From Fibrobacter sp. (lineage in GTDB: Bacteria > Fibrobacterota > Fibrobacteria > Fibrobacterales > Fibrobacteraceae): 37,928 nt of DNA. The notes under the pieces are model-generated. The model was not told where the DNA came from and did not search any database. It saw only the letters and a list, made by a program, of their open reading frames with translations. Where the stretch lies: assembly GCA_024398955.1 (NCBI GenBank), contig JAKSIG010000026.1, positions 1-37,928 on the forward strand. The letters are read 5' to 3'. Below, one piece after another: positions 7,034-15,521 of the stretch (positions are counted from its first letter, which is position 1; each line of letters begins with the position of its first letter). The translations under genes were made by a program, and so were the position numbers.

Positions 7034-8225
7034 AAATCAGAGCCTTCAGGCCCGCAATAAAGCGGTCGCAGGCTTTTTCCAGAGTCTCGTCGCTTGCGGC
7101 GTAGGAGAATCTTACGCAGGTGTCATCACCGAAGGCCGCTCCCGGAACGATGGCGAGACCCTGAGACTGCAACAGGTATTCGCAAAGCTCGATGGAACCG
7201 CCGATGACCTTTCCTTCGGGAGTCTTCTTTCCGTAGAAGCAATTGACGGGGGCGAACAGGTAGAATGCTCCTTCTGGTGCATGTGCCGGCACGGGGAGAA
7301 TTTCGGCGGTGCGCTTCAGCATGTAGTTGCGGCGCTTGAGGAATGCAGCCTGCATGGCTTCTACGTTGGACTTGTCCATTTCCAGGGCGCCAAGGGCTGC
7401 GTACTGCGCCACGTTGCTGGGGTGGTGGGTGGCCTGCCCCTGGATCTTGCCGATAATTTTTGCGATTTCTGCGGGAGCGGCGTCGTAACCGATGCGCCAG
7501 CCTGTCATGCAGTGGGACTTGGAGAAACCGTTAATGACGATGGTGCGTTCTGCCATGCCGGGGAAGGCCGCTGCAGAAACGAATTCCGTGTCGTAGACAA
7601 AGTACTCGTACACTTCGTCAGAAATGCAGTAGATGTCCTTTTCGACAATGACCTTTGCCAGTTCGCCCAGTTCTTCCTTGGTGTAAACTGCGCCGGTGGG
7701 GTTGCAGGGGTTGTTCAGCAAAATAGCCTTGGTCTTGTCGGTAATGGCCGCACGGAGCTGTTCTGCGGTAATCTTGAACTTGGCGTCCTTAGTTGCCTGT
7801 ACAAAAACAGGAGTACCGCCCAGCCATTTTACCAGTTCAGGATAGGTTACCCAGTAGGGGGCAGGAACGATGACTTCGTCGCCCGGGTTCACAAGGGCCG
7901 CCAGGGAGTTGAACACGGCGTGCTTTGCGCCGCTGGTCATAATGATCTGTTCCGGCTTGTAGTCTAGGCCGTTTTCTTCCTTCAGCTTCTTTGCTACAGC
8001 CTTACGAACTTCCATAATGCCAACGGGTGCGGTGTAGCGGGTCTTGCCGTCGTTTATGGCCTTGCAGGCGGCGGCACGGATTGGTTCCGGAGTAGGAAAG
8101 TCCGGTTCACCTGCACCAAGGCTTACCACGTCCTTGCCGTCGGCGATCATCTGTTTTGCCAGGGTGTCGATTGCGACGGTGAGAGATGCTGCAATATTCA
8201 GAGTTCTATTGGAGAGAGCTTTCAT
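7032..8225 (-). CDS. Class I PLP aminotransferase, aspartate aminotransferase type (subgroup Ib)
   Basis: The 397-residue enzyme has the fold-type I hallmarks: YTAPVGIMEVRKAVA near 64, NNPCNPTGAVY (171-181), SDEVYEYFVYD (202-212) with the pyridoxal-contacting Asp and Tyr, the PLP-lysine block INGFSKSHCMTGWRIGY with K236, and a C-terminal region with FSYA for the second carboxylate-binding Arg. Length and motifs match the aspartate/prephenate aminotransferases of subgroup Ib; some of these also use glutamate-prephenate, so the exact specificity is open. It starts 20 bases inside the end of the upstream RND gene, an unusual operon partner, and translation is probably coupled. Confidence 0.9.
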   Translation of the reverse strand: MKALSNRTLNIAASLTVAIDTLAKQMIADGKDVVSLGAGEPDFPTPEPIRAAACKAINDGKTRYTAPVGIMEVRKAVAKKLKEENGLDYKPEQIIMTSGAKHAVFNSLAALVNPGDEVIVPAPYWVTYPELVKWLGGTPVFVQATKDAKFKITAEQLRAAITDKTKAILLNNPCNPTGAVYTKEELGELAKVIVEKDIYCISDEVYEYFVYDTEFVSAAAFPGMAERTIVINGFSKSHCMTGWRIGYDAAPAEIAKIIGKIQGQATHHPSNVAQYAALGALEMDKSNVEAMQAAFLKRRNYMLKRTAEILPVPAHAPEGAFYLFAPVNCFYGKKTPEGKVIGGSIELCEYLLQSQGLAIVPGAAFGDDTCVRFSYAASDETLEKACDRFIAGLKALI

Positions 8226-10707
8226 TTCTAAGCCTTCGTTTCTTGATAACGCGGTATGCGTCCAGAGTACTTGCGATTAGAGGGTAGATTGTAAGTTGTG
8301 AAATAAAAATGCAGATTAGCCCGATAATCAGGATAATGCCCATACTTTTAATGCCAGGGTGCGATGACAGCAGCATGGCGATGGATCCTATGAAGGAGGC
8401 TCCTTGAGCCGTCAGGACAGAAGAAATTTTTGTCTGCAGAACAGTCCATGCGGAGCCGCCCTGCTTTTCGTAATAGGAGGACCAGAGCTGCAACGAACCG
8501 TCGACACTTGCGCCAATGAGCAGCACAAAGGCAAGGGAACTGTAGAAGGAAATGTGAATTCCCCAGCCGTAAATAAGAATGGTTAGCCAGCTCATTGAGA
8601 ATATGGAAGGAAGCATGGTAAAGAAGGCCCTGCTCAGCTTGTTGTAGTACATGAGCAAGACAAGCCAGAGCAGGATGGTTCCGAGAATCAGGGACTTGTC
8701 TACATTGGAAAGAACGATGTCCAGTACGTTTGCACGAAGAACGGGTGTTCCGCAGAACTTGAACTTGTTGTCCTGAATACCTTCGATCTTTTCCAGTTGT
8801 GCGTTGATGTGGCGGCAGGTCAAGCCGTTGTTTGGATCTGTTGCGGGAATGATGAATACAAAGCGGCCGGAATTTCCGTTCTTGTCAGAGAACTTGCGGC
8901 GGATTCCCTCGGACAGCTCAAATTCCTTGATGTCGTTTTCGTAGTTGTTCAGCATTTCGACAATGGCTGCACTATCCTGGGTGCCCATGCTCGAAAGAAT
9001 CTGAGGTGACAGTTCCTTTTGCAAGCGTTCTATCAGACTGCGCTTGCCTTGGGTCATTTTGGGCAGAAACTGATATTGGGTGTAAATTCCTTTTAGATCG
9101 GGAATCTGGTCGCGGCTCTGAAGATGTTCGAAGTTGGCAAGAATGTCATCGTTGTAGGATGAATCCGGTAGCAGGATAATAATCGGATCGTAGGTCGAGA
9201 AACCGGTTTCGTGGATAAGGTCCTGAACCTTTTGCTCTTCGAGCTGAAGCTCGGTTTGCCTGAAGTCGTAGATAAACGAAAGGTTACTTCCGCTATACAG
9301 CCAGCCGATACTGCTGACAATGCTGATGGTGGCGATTATAATCCAGTTTACCTTGTTGGGGAACAGCTTGATACGTCTAAGGGTGTGCCTTGCAATGGGA
9401 TTGATGTTAAAAGGCTTCTTACGCTGGGTAAACTGTAGCAGCGAGGTTGCAAGCAGAGGGCAAATGTAAAGGTTAAGAAGGCTTCCTATGCAGCCTAGGA
9501 TGGCGAATTCCTTAAGGCCGGGTAACGGTACTACAATAAGACTAAGGAACAGGGCTGCAATGATCAAGGATGAGGCGGCAACGGCAGGACCAATCCCGAG
9601 AATGGCGCTTTCGACACACAGGGCTGGACTGAGGTTCTGTTCGCGTTCATGAAAATAGCGGGTTAGAACATGGGTTAGAATCTGGCTGGCGTGGCCCGGC
9701 AAAAGCAAGGCCAAAGGCAGGGTAAACAGACAGATGCGTCCAAAAAGCAGATAGGCGATGCCGAACATGAACACCGTAGGCAGTGCTACCGGTAACGCAG
9801 AAATGATAATCAGCTGGGGCTGTCTGTAAAAGTGCAGCACCATCAGAATCAACAGGATGATGGCCGCCATCTTGCCGGCAAACTTTGCTTCGGGAAGAAG
9901 GGTGCGCCCTACCTTGATGGAGTCAAAAACCTTTCCGGTGTAGTAGACGTTGATGCCGGCAGAAACGGCAGTCTCGTCAAAATAGGCGCTTACACGCTGG
10001 TAAAGGGCGCGGTTAGCCTGCAGATTCGTGAGGGAGTTTGTGGGGTAGATGTCAATGACGCGAATGGTGCCGTTCTCATTGGCGTAATTTTGCTGCAGGT
10101 TTCTAAAGTACTTCTCTTCAATCTGGCTGATAATGCTGGTGGGGACGCTGGAATCAGGTGCGGGGGCTTTAAAGTTTTCTGCCTTCTGAGCGGAAACATC
10201 TGACGATGTCTGCAAGGCATCCGAAGTCGACGCTGAATCTATTGAGCTGGAAGGCTGGCTCAGCAAATCTACAAGCAGGGGGTTGTTTTCTTTGGCCTGC
10301 TGAAGCCTAATGCTGTCTATCAGGTTGACTACGGATTCAATATCGTTTTCGCTTGCGTAGAGCAGGCGATTCTTCTTGAAAAATTCTACATCGGCTGTGT
10401 ATTCAATAAAGTGGATTAAGGAATCCTTACTGAATTTTTGGGCAAAACGTTGTGCCTGCTCCAGGTTCTTTAGGCTGTCGTCGGATTGCAGAACGATTGT
10501 CAGGCTACCAAGTCCGCCAAAGGCGTTTTCGATATCCTGGTAATCAGCCTGGACTTCGTTCCCTTTTAGGGAATCCTGCAATTGCAATTCCCATCGCAGA
10601 TTGTTGATCGGGTATAAACAAAGCAGGGCCAAGGTCAAAAGAACGCCAATAATCGCCTTGGGATACAAGGCAATTCTCTTGGTTATTTTGGCAAATGCAG
10701 AAAACAT
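8206..10707 (-). CDS. RND/MMPL-superfamily inner-membrane exporter
   Basis: The predicted 833-residue protein shows the two-fold RND layout: a membrane helix at 13-32, a large periplasmic loop, a block of five helices starting near MAAIILLILMVLHFY, then a seventh helix (NWIIIATISIVSSIGWLY), a second periplasmic loop and a final five-helix block. At about 830 residues it is closer to the MMPL/HpnN lipid-exporter group than to the roughly 1030-residue drug pumps. The first periplasmic loop has a Ser/Ala-rich insertion (SSSIDSASTSDALQ). I start at the ATG at 10707 (MFSAFAKITK): the frame is open to 11268, but that part lies wholly inside the divergent barrel gene and has no protein-like character. 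The substrate is unknown; lipid or lipophilic cargo is an inference. Confidence 0.85.
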   Translation of the reverse strand: MFSAFAKITKRIALYPKAIIGVLLTLALLCLYPINNLRWELQLQDSLKGNEVQADYQDIENAFGGLGSLTIVLQSDDSLKNLEQAQRFAQKFSKDSLIHFIEYTADVEFFKKNRLLYASENDIESVVNLIDSIRLQQAKENNPLLVDLLSQPSSSIDSASTSDALQTSSDVSAQKAENFKAPAPDSSVPTSIISQIEEKYFRNLQQNYANENGTIRVIDIYPTNSLTNLQANRALYQRVSAYFDETAVSAGINVYYTGKVFDSIKVGRTLLPEAKFAGKMAAIILLILMVLHFYRQPQLIIISALPVALPTVFMFGIAYLLFGRICLFTLPLALLLPGHASQILTHVLTRYFHEREQNLSPALCVESAILGIGPAVAASSLIIAALFLSLIVVPLPGLKEFAILGCIGSLLNLYICPLLATSLLQFTQRKKPFNINPIARHTLRRIKLFPNKVNWIIIATISIVSSIGWLYSGSNLSFIYDFRQTELQLEEQKVQDLIHETGFSTYDPIIILLPDSSYNDDILANFEHLQSRDQIPDLKGIYTQYQFLPKMTQGKRSLIERLQKELSPQILSSMGTQDSAAIVEMLNNYENDIKEFELSEGIRRKFSDKNGNSGRFVFIIPATDPNNGLTCRHINAQLEKIEGIQDNKFKFCGTPVLRANVLDIVLSNVDKSLILGTILLWLVLLMYYNKLSRAFFTMLPSIFSMSWLTILIYGWGIHISFYSSLAFVLLIGASVDGSLQLWSSYYEKQGGSAWTVLQTKISSVLTAQGASFIGSIAMLLSSHPGIKSMGIILIIGLICIFISQLTIYPLIASTLDAYRVIKKRRLRNESSLQ

Positions 10708-10715
10708 GGCAACAA

Positions 10716-10725
10716 TATAATTATA
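10716..10725. promoter_or_regulatory. Overlapping divergent -10 boxes
   Basis: TATAAT occurs on the plus strand at 10716-10721 and on the minus strand at 10725-10720, within the 30-base gap between the RND gene and the barrel gene. Neither has an obvious -35 box. The two polymerases would bind overlapping sites and exclude each other, which would link expression of the two genes. Confidence 0.5.
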
Positions 10726-10737
10726 AATTGGATATGT

Positions 10738-12234
10738 ATGTTTTTGGGTATTTCGCGAAAGTTCTTCTGGACTGCATTTTTGATGCTGCTCATGGCCTTT
10801 GTGGCTGTGGAGCCTGTCGTGGCCGCAGAAGATTCTACCGAGATGCCTTCCGATGAAACGGCCTCTTCCAAAGAAGACTCTTTTCAACTGTCCAGTTTGT
10901 GGTTGTGGCCCTTCAATAACGTTATCCAGCCTGTGCTGAACGGCTTGGTTTATCCTGTTGCCAAACCGGTGGATTACGCCTTTAAGAATGGTGTCATCGA
11001 AAAGTCTGTGGATCTCATTACGTTTGGTGAAAACCGGAACATCCTGATTTATCCGAGCTTGAATCTTAAGCCGGGGTCCAATACGATGGTCGGTGTCAAT
11101 TATCGTCATAGAAGCCTTTTCTTGGGCAAGGATTACCTGGTTCTGCAGGCGAATTATTATGCCAATGGCGACGCCAGCTTTGATGCTCGATATACGAAGC
11201 ACGCTCTTTTTGGAAGTCCCTTGTTCGGCGGGATAAAAACAGGGCTTGTCTGGAATCGAGACGATCATTTCATCATTCCCGAAACAAAAAGTGCATTTTT
11301 GCAGCCCGATTCCAGTTACTACGTAACCTTCCGCCTAGGCGCACCCCTTACAAAGTCCTTGAACTGGAATGTTGACGCATGGACAACCTTGCAGTTCCAG
11401 CGAGCAAGTGTCCCCGATGTTCAAGATTCCATTCTTATCGACACTGATTTCCCCATAGAAGAACGAGGCCTTTACCAGAACCATAACGAAATTCCTGTTG
11501 GATTATCTATTTCCTACGATGATTTGGATTTCCCCTTCGCACCATCAAGAGGTTCTCGTATAGCCATTTCCGGTTCCTACACGTTTGTAGATGACTATAG
11601 AGGGGTTAAATTTCAAGACCTGGGCATTGAGCCGGATGATCGGAAAAAGCTTAAGTTAGAAGATAGTGGACTCCGTCATGATTATTTGCGGACCGAATTC
11701 CTTTTCCAGCATTATTTCTTCCTGGGGAAAAGTGAACAGTTTATTCTATCTGCAACGGAAGCCCGCCAAAATCGCCGCTTTTATACGGACTTTTCCTGGG
11801 ACCAGGCTGTTCGAGTGTGGCGTCCCGAAAACGTGATGCAGACTTTATTTGAAAGACGAGTTCTGGCATTACAGTATAGAATGCTGAATTTATGGGAAAT
11901 GGAAAATGGAGGCGCTCCCTTCAATGCTTTCCCCTGGCTAAATGCGAGAACTCCTCTACGTGGCTATGGCGATGTATGGTCTGCCCATCACATGATGTCT
12001 TTGAGCTGTGAATATCGCTGGCCTGTCGATCGGTTTGTAGATGGAGTACTTTTTGATGAGTATGCCATGATTGCTCCGAAGATTGATAAGTGGGACTTTG
12101 ATCACTTCTACAATTCCTGGGGCTTTGGCATTCGCGTGCGTCAGCCAAATATGTACCTTTTCCGCGTACAGTTTGGTTTCCATGGACTTCATGGCGTAAA
12201 TCTCGTGATGACTATTGCTCCAGAGTTTAAGTAA
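10738..12234 (+). CDS. Omp85/BamA-like outer-membrane beta-barrel without POTRA domains
   Basis: The 498-residue protein has a signal peptide (hydrophobic WTAFLMLLMAFVAVEPVVA, about 11-29), a short acidic linker, then a barrel built of alternating strands. It shows the surface-antigen pattern: FAPSRGSRIAISGSYTF (matching the P-T-RG-R pattern of Omp85 barrels), then LRGYGDVWSAHHMMSLSCEY (the LRGY motif of the Omp85 loop 6) and a C-terminus of GVNLVMTIAPEFK. There is no room for POTRA repeats, unlike BamA or TamA. It is divergent from the RND exporter with only 30 bases between them. A role as an outer-membrane partner of that exporter is an inference from position. Confidence 0.75.
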   Translation: MFLGISRKFFWTAFLMLLMAFVAVEPVVAAEDSTEMPSDETASSKEDSFQLSSLWLWPFNNVIQPVLNGLVYPVAKPVDYAFKNGVIEKSVDLITFGENRNILIYPSLNLKPGSNTMVGVNYRHRSLFLGKDYLVLQANYYANGDASFDARYTKHALFGSPLFGGIKTGLVWNRDDHFIIPETKSAFLQPDSSYYVTFRLGAPLTKSLNWNVDAWTTLQFQRASVPDVQDSILIDTDFPIEERGLYQNHNEIPVGLSISYDDLDFPFAPSRGSRIAISGSYTFVDDYRGVKFQDLGIEPDDRKKLKLEDSGLRHDYLRTEFLFQHYFFLGKSEQFILSATEARQNRRFYTDFSWDQAVRVWRPENVMQTLFERRVLALQYRMLNLWEMENGGAPFNAFPWLNARTPLRGYGDVWSAHHMMSLSCEYRWPVDRFVDGVLFDEYAMIAPKIDKWDFDHFYNSWGFGIRVRQPNMYLFRVQFGFHGLHGVNLVMTIAPEFK

Positions 12235-12263
12235 AAAGTACAGCCCAAATACTCGAGCTGTAC
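12233..12263 (-). terminator. Intrinsic terminator of ruvAB
   Basis: GTACAGC (12238-12244) pairs with GCTGTAC (12257-12263). On the minus strand the stem is followed at once by TTTTTAC (12237-12231), the correct layout for the ruvAB operon, whose last stop is at 12332. It touches the stop codon of the convergent barrel gene. Confidence 0.65.
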
Positions 12264-12331
12264 CCTTGTGTGCGCGTTTTTAGAAAGAAAGCCTTGTGAT
12301 GGTTTCTTGAAGTTTTTTGACTACAGGAGCT

Positions 12332-13390
12332 TTATAGCGGAAGTTCTTCTTGCAGGGTAAAACCTCCGGTCGCCTGGGCCGAAATGCGGGGCGGAATCTG
12401 CCTATGGAGCATGTCGTAGGCTTTGTGTGTAGCCATGCGCCCCCTCGGGGTCCTAGAAAGCAAACCCTTTCGAATCAGGTATGGTTCGTAGACCTCTTCA
12501 ATGGTATCAGGTTCTTCGCCAATGGCGGCACCGATGGTACCTAGCCCCACCGGGCCTCCGCTAAAATTGTCAATGATCATTTCGAGAATCTTGCGGTCCA
12601 TTCCGTCGAGGCCTTCGCCGTCGATGCCTAGCATGTCCAGGGTCTTTTGGGCTGACATCAGGTCGATAACGCCTGTACCGCGGACTTGAGCCACATCGCG
12701 GCAGCGTCTTAAAACTCGGTTTGCAATACGGGGCGTTCCGCGACAGCGGCCACCAAGAAGCCTTGCTGCGTCTTCGTCAAGTTCAATGTCCAGAATTTTG
12801 GCGCTACGCATCAGGATCTGCATGATGTCTTCTTCGTCGTAAAGTTCCAGGCGGTACTGCAATCCAAATCGGTCGCGCAGGGGGCCCGTCAACAGGCCGC
12901 TGCGGGTTGTTGCCCCTACCAGGGTAAAATGCTTTAGCGGAAGGTTTACGCTACGTGCCGCCGGACCAGAGTCCAGCATAATGTCTAGTCTAAAATCTTC
13001 CATGGCGGGGTAGAGGTATTCTTCTACAACGCGGTTTAGACGATGGATTTCGTCGATGAAAAGGATGTCGTTTTCTTGCAGGCTGGTAAGCAGTCCTGCT
13101 AAATCGCTGGCCTTTTCTAACACGGGGCCGCTTGTGATATGGATGTTGACGCCCATTTCCTTGGCAATAATGCCTGCAAGAGTGGTCTTGCCAAGGCCCG
13201 GAGGTCCCGAAAATAGGCAATGGTCAAGAGCGTCGCCACGGTGCCTAGCCGCTTCGATAGCTATGCTCAAGCTTTCCTTGATTGCTTTTTGCCCTGTAAA
13301 TTCTGCAAGGGAAGGTGGGCGCAGAGACTGTTCTACGTCTGTTTCGTCGCCGCAGCGTCGTTCTGGAGAAATTATTCTTTGATCGTCCAT
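12332..13390 (-). CDS. ruvB: Holliday junction branch-migration helicase RuvB
   Basis: RuvB is the hexameric AAA+ motor that drives branch migration with RuvA. The 352-residue protein has the usual length and order: SLAEFTGQ (27-34), Walker [10 protein letters not shown] (62-70), Walker [10 protein letters not shown] (111-119), the family-specific [18 protein letters not shown] (159-176), the arginine-containing NFSGGPVGL region and the C-terminal winged helix ([20 protein letters not shown]). It lies eight bases after ruvA and shares its promoter. Nothing is odd. Confidence 0.98.
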   Translation of the reverse strand: MDDQRIISPERRCGDETDVEQSLRPPSLAEFTGQKAIKESLSIAIEAARHRGDALDHCLFSGPPGLGKTTLAGIIAKEMGVNIHITSGPVLEKASDLAGLLTSLQENDILFIDEIHRLNRVVEEYLYPAMEDFRLDIMLDSGPAARSVNLPLKHFTLVGATTRSGLLTGPLRDRFGLQYRLELYDEEDIMQILMRSAKILDIELDEDAARLLGGRCRGTPRIANRVLRRCRDVAQVRGTGVIDLMSAQKTLDMLGIDGEGLDGMDRKILEMIIDNFSGGPVGLGTIGAAIGEEPDTIEEVYEPYLIRKGLLSRTPRGRMATHKAYDMLHRQIPPRISAQATGGFTLQEELPL

Positions 13391-13398
13391 AAAAATCC

Positions 13399-14016
13399 TT
13401 ACAGATACTTAAGAGCCTCGGGAATGAGTGCCGCTGCGTCGGCGGAGTCGCCAAGAACTTCTACGGCCTTTACGACCGCCTTTTCGGCTGCAGGATCCTT
13501 TACGCCCAGGGTGTGCAGTGCAAGAACAGCTTCTAGCTTGGGGCCTGTTAATGCGCCCATGCTGGTAATACCGCTTCCTTCGAGGTTGCCCAGCCCCTGC
13601 AGCATGGTTCCCGCCTTATCCTTCAGGGCTAAAACCATCTGCTCGCAGGTCTTTTTGCCCAGCCCCTTGATTTTGCTCAGGGCAGACTTGTTGTCGCTGG
13701 CAATCATGTTCAGGAGGTCTGCCGGAGTGACTCCGCAAAGGATGCGCTGGGCCATTTTCGGGCCTACGCCGTTCACATCCAGAAGCATCAGGAAGGTGTC
13801 TTTTTCTGTTTTGTCGGCAAAGCCAAAAAGCGTCATGGAGTCTTCGCGAACCACAAGATTCGTGTAGATTGTGACCTGAGTTGTTCCGTCGCCAACCTCG
13901 GGAAGTTTGCCTGCCGTATGGGCAGAAACATTAATGCCGTAACCGATTCCGCCTACGTCAACCACAATAAAGGTGGGGGATTTTTCTATCAGGCAACCGC
14001 GAACTTGTTCAATCAT
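13399..14016 (-). CDS. ruvA: Holliday junction DNA-binding subunit RuvA
   Basis: RuvA binds four-way junctions as a tetramer and loads RuvB. The 205-residue protein has the N-terminal OB fold ([23 protein letters not shown]), two helix-hairpin-helix motifs (VNGVGPKMA at 81-89, [18 protein letters not shown] at 116-133) and the flexible link to the C-terminal RuvB-binding domain. It is the first gene of ruvAB, with no ruvC next to it in this window. A near-consensus promoter lies about 70 bases upstream. Confidence 0.97.
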   Translation of the reverse strand: MIEQVRGCLIEKSPTFIVVDVGGIGYGINVSAHTAGKLPEVGDGTTQVTIYTNLVVREDSMTLFGFADKTEKDTFLMLLDVNGVGPKMAQRILCGVTPADLLNMIASDNKSALSKIKGLGKKTCEQMVLALKDKAGTMLQGLGNLEGSGITSMGALTGPKLEAVLALHTLGVKDPAAEKAVVKAVEVLGDSADAAALIPEALKYL

Positions 14017-14083
14017 AACGCACTCAATAAAGAATGATGTTTAACGATACAATGTGTGTACTAATAAACATTTGTTTACTGCA

Positions 14084-14114
14084 CAAATATACACTCGTTA
14101 AAATATCTTGTCAA
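14084..14114 (-). promoter_or_regulatory. Near-consensus ruvAB promoter
   Basis: On the minus strand: TTGACA (14114-14109), a 17-base spacer (14108-14092), then TATATTTG (14091-14084). Both the perfect -35 and the TAnnTTTG-type -10 are present, with a leader of about 60 bases to the ruvA ATG. No LexA-type palindrome is obvious. The rest of the gap (14017-14191) holds nothing else I can support. Confidence 0.8.
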
Positions 14115-14191
14115 GTACTTTCCGTTGCGACAGTGAAAAAAGTTTATTGTCGAATAAAGTTCAGGCGTTCGTCGGACTGCTTAATATGGGG

Positions 14192-14220
14192 AATAAAGAA
14201 GGCCCCGCTTGCGCGGAGCC
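14192..14220 (-). terminator. Intrinsic terminator after the barrel gene
   Basis: On the minus strand GGCTCCGC (14220-14213) pairs with GCGGGGCC (14208-14201) around a GCAA loop, followed by TTCTTTATT. It lies 26 bases past the stop of the gene at 14247 and ends the two-gene lipoprotein/barrel operon. Confidence 0.8.
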
Positions 14221-14246
14221 TGTCTTAAACCATTTGGCTATGTTTA

Positions 14247-15521
14247 TTAGAAACCAAGGCTGATTTCTGCCATGTAGACACGTTCTTCGTCTTGACCGGT
14301 GTAGTAGCCCTGTTCTTCTGCCCAGGTTGCCAGTTCGAAGGTAAAGAAGCGCAGAACTTCAAGTGCGATACCTGCAGTGGGGTAGCCACCCTTGAAACCG
14401 CCGGAAACGCGGAGTGCCAGAGCGCGAATTTCGTTGTTGTAGCCAGGCCATGCAAGAATGTTCTGTTCCACTTCAAGACCGAAGTTCACGTGGGAAAGGG
14501 GCTTGTAGTTGTTTTCGTCGGAAATAGCGTCGGCGTAGTCCATTGCGAAATTGAACTTACGAGCGTAACCGGTGTTCTTGTTAAAGAAGCGGGGGCTGTA
14601 GTTGAAACCTGCAGAAACGTTGGGCATGAACTTGTCGCCAGCCAGTTCCTTGAAGTAGATATCGCGTACAGAAAGACCTACGCGGAATTCGCGAGTCAGC
14701 TGGTAGAGGGCGCCGATATCCATACCGATAGAAACAGAGTTGAAATCGAAGATGTGGTCGGTGGCGTCATGGTAGCGGTCTTCAAGAGTGTCCTGAAGGC
14801 TGTTGTAGTTCATAACGTCCATTGTAATTGCTTCGACTTTCTGGCGCTTTGCAATTTTACCGCCGAGACCTACAGAGAAGTTGTCGGTAAAGCCGTAAGC
14901 GATACCAGCCTGAACCACAGCATCGACATAGAAGGTGTCGATGGCCATATAGGGGAGGATAAGGCCGCCGTCTAGGTACGGAGCGATCTGACCGTCAACC
15001 CAAACTGCACCGCCAAAGCCATGGAATGCCATTTCTGCATCCATCTTGATGCGCATGTCCAGGCGCTTGTGGTCGTAGGAGTTCAGGGTGTTGATCAGTT
15101 CAGGATGGCTGTTCAGGGTGTCCATCAAGACATTCATGCTGGACTGGCAAACCTGGAACGGGTCGTTACAGGCGACTACAGCGGCATTGCTTGCTCTCTG
15201 GTACATTGCCTGAAGGTTCTTGACATCGTTAAAGGTGGAGAAGTAGCTTTCGAAGGGGCCTGCACCACCCAAGTTCAAACGCATGTCGCCGATAAAGTTA
15301 CGGGGGTAGTAACCCTGTTCAGGACGCTTCTCGTAGTTACCCAGACGGTTAATCTGAGAAAGACCTGCATAGTTAAAGTAGATGGCTTCCTTATCGTCTA
15401 CCAAGGCTACGTGAGCGTTACCCATGGCTTCTGCACGCAGAGAATGATGGGTCGGAGCTTTTGCGGCAAAGGTGATTCCTGCAAGGCCGATTACTGCTAA
15501 CAATGAAATTAAACGCTTCAT
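14247..15521 (-). CDS. Outer-membrane beta-barrel, PorV/TraF/FadL-like
   Basis: The 424-residue protein has a clear signal peptide (MKRLISLLAVIGLAGITFA), then THHSLRAEAMGNAHVALVDD and a Tyr/Asn-AGL element, which is the N-terminal pattern of PorV, UPF0164 and TraF-like barrels related to FadL. Amphipathic strands follow, and the chain ends in MAEISLGF, a typical C-terminal barrel signature. Its start codon overlaps the stop of the preceding TPR lipoprotein gene (TAATG), so the two are coupled and probably act together at the outer membrane. PorV proteins assist type IX secretion and attachment in Bacteroidetes, but no other secretion gene is in the window, so the role is open. Confidence 0.75.
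   Translation of the reverse strand: MKRLISLLAVIGLAGITFAAKAPTHHSLRAEAMGNAHVALVDDKEAIYFNYAGLSQINRLGNYEKRPEQGYYPRNFIGDMRLNLGGAGPFESYFSTFNDVKNLQAMYQRASNAAVVACNDPFQVCQSSMNVLMDTLNSHPELINTLNSYDHKRLDMRIKMDAEMAFHGFGGAVWVDGQIAPYLDGGLILPYMAIDTFYVDAVVQAGIAYGFTDNFSVGLGGKIAKRQKVEAITMDVMNYNSLQDTLEDRYHDATDHIFDFNSVSIGMDIGALYQLTREFRVGLSVRDIYFKELAGDKFMPNVSAGFNYSPRFFNKNTGYARKFNFAMDYADAISDENNYKPLSHVNFGLEVEQNILAWPGYNNEIRALALRVSGGFKGGYPTAGIALEVLRFFTFELATWAEEQGYYTGQDEERVYMAEISLGF

Noticed and set aside
7281..7967. A 228-codon plus-strand open frame
   Set aside because: It is antisense to the aminotransferase gene and lies wholly within it.
10708..11268. N-terminal extension of the RND exporter frame
   Set aside because: It lies opposite the coding sequence of the divergent barrel gene, has a composition unlike a membrane protein, and the ATG at 10707 begins directly before a proper first membrane helix.
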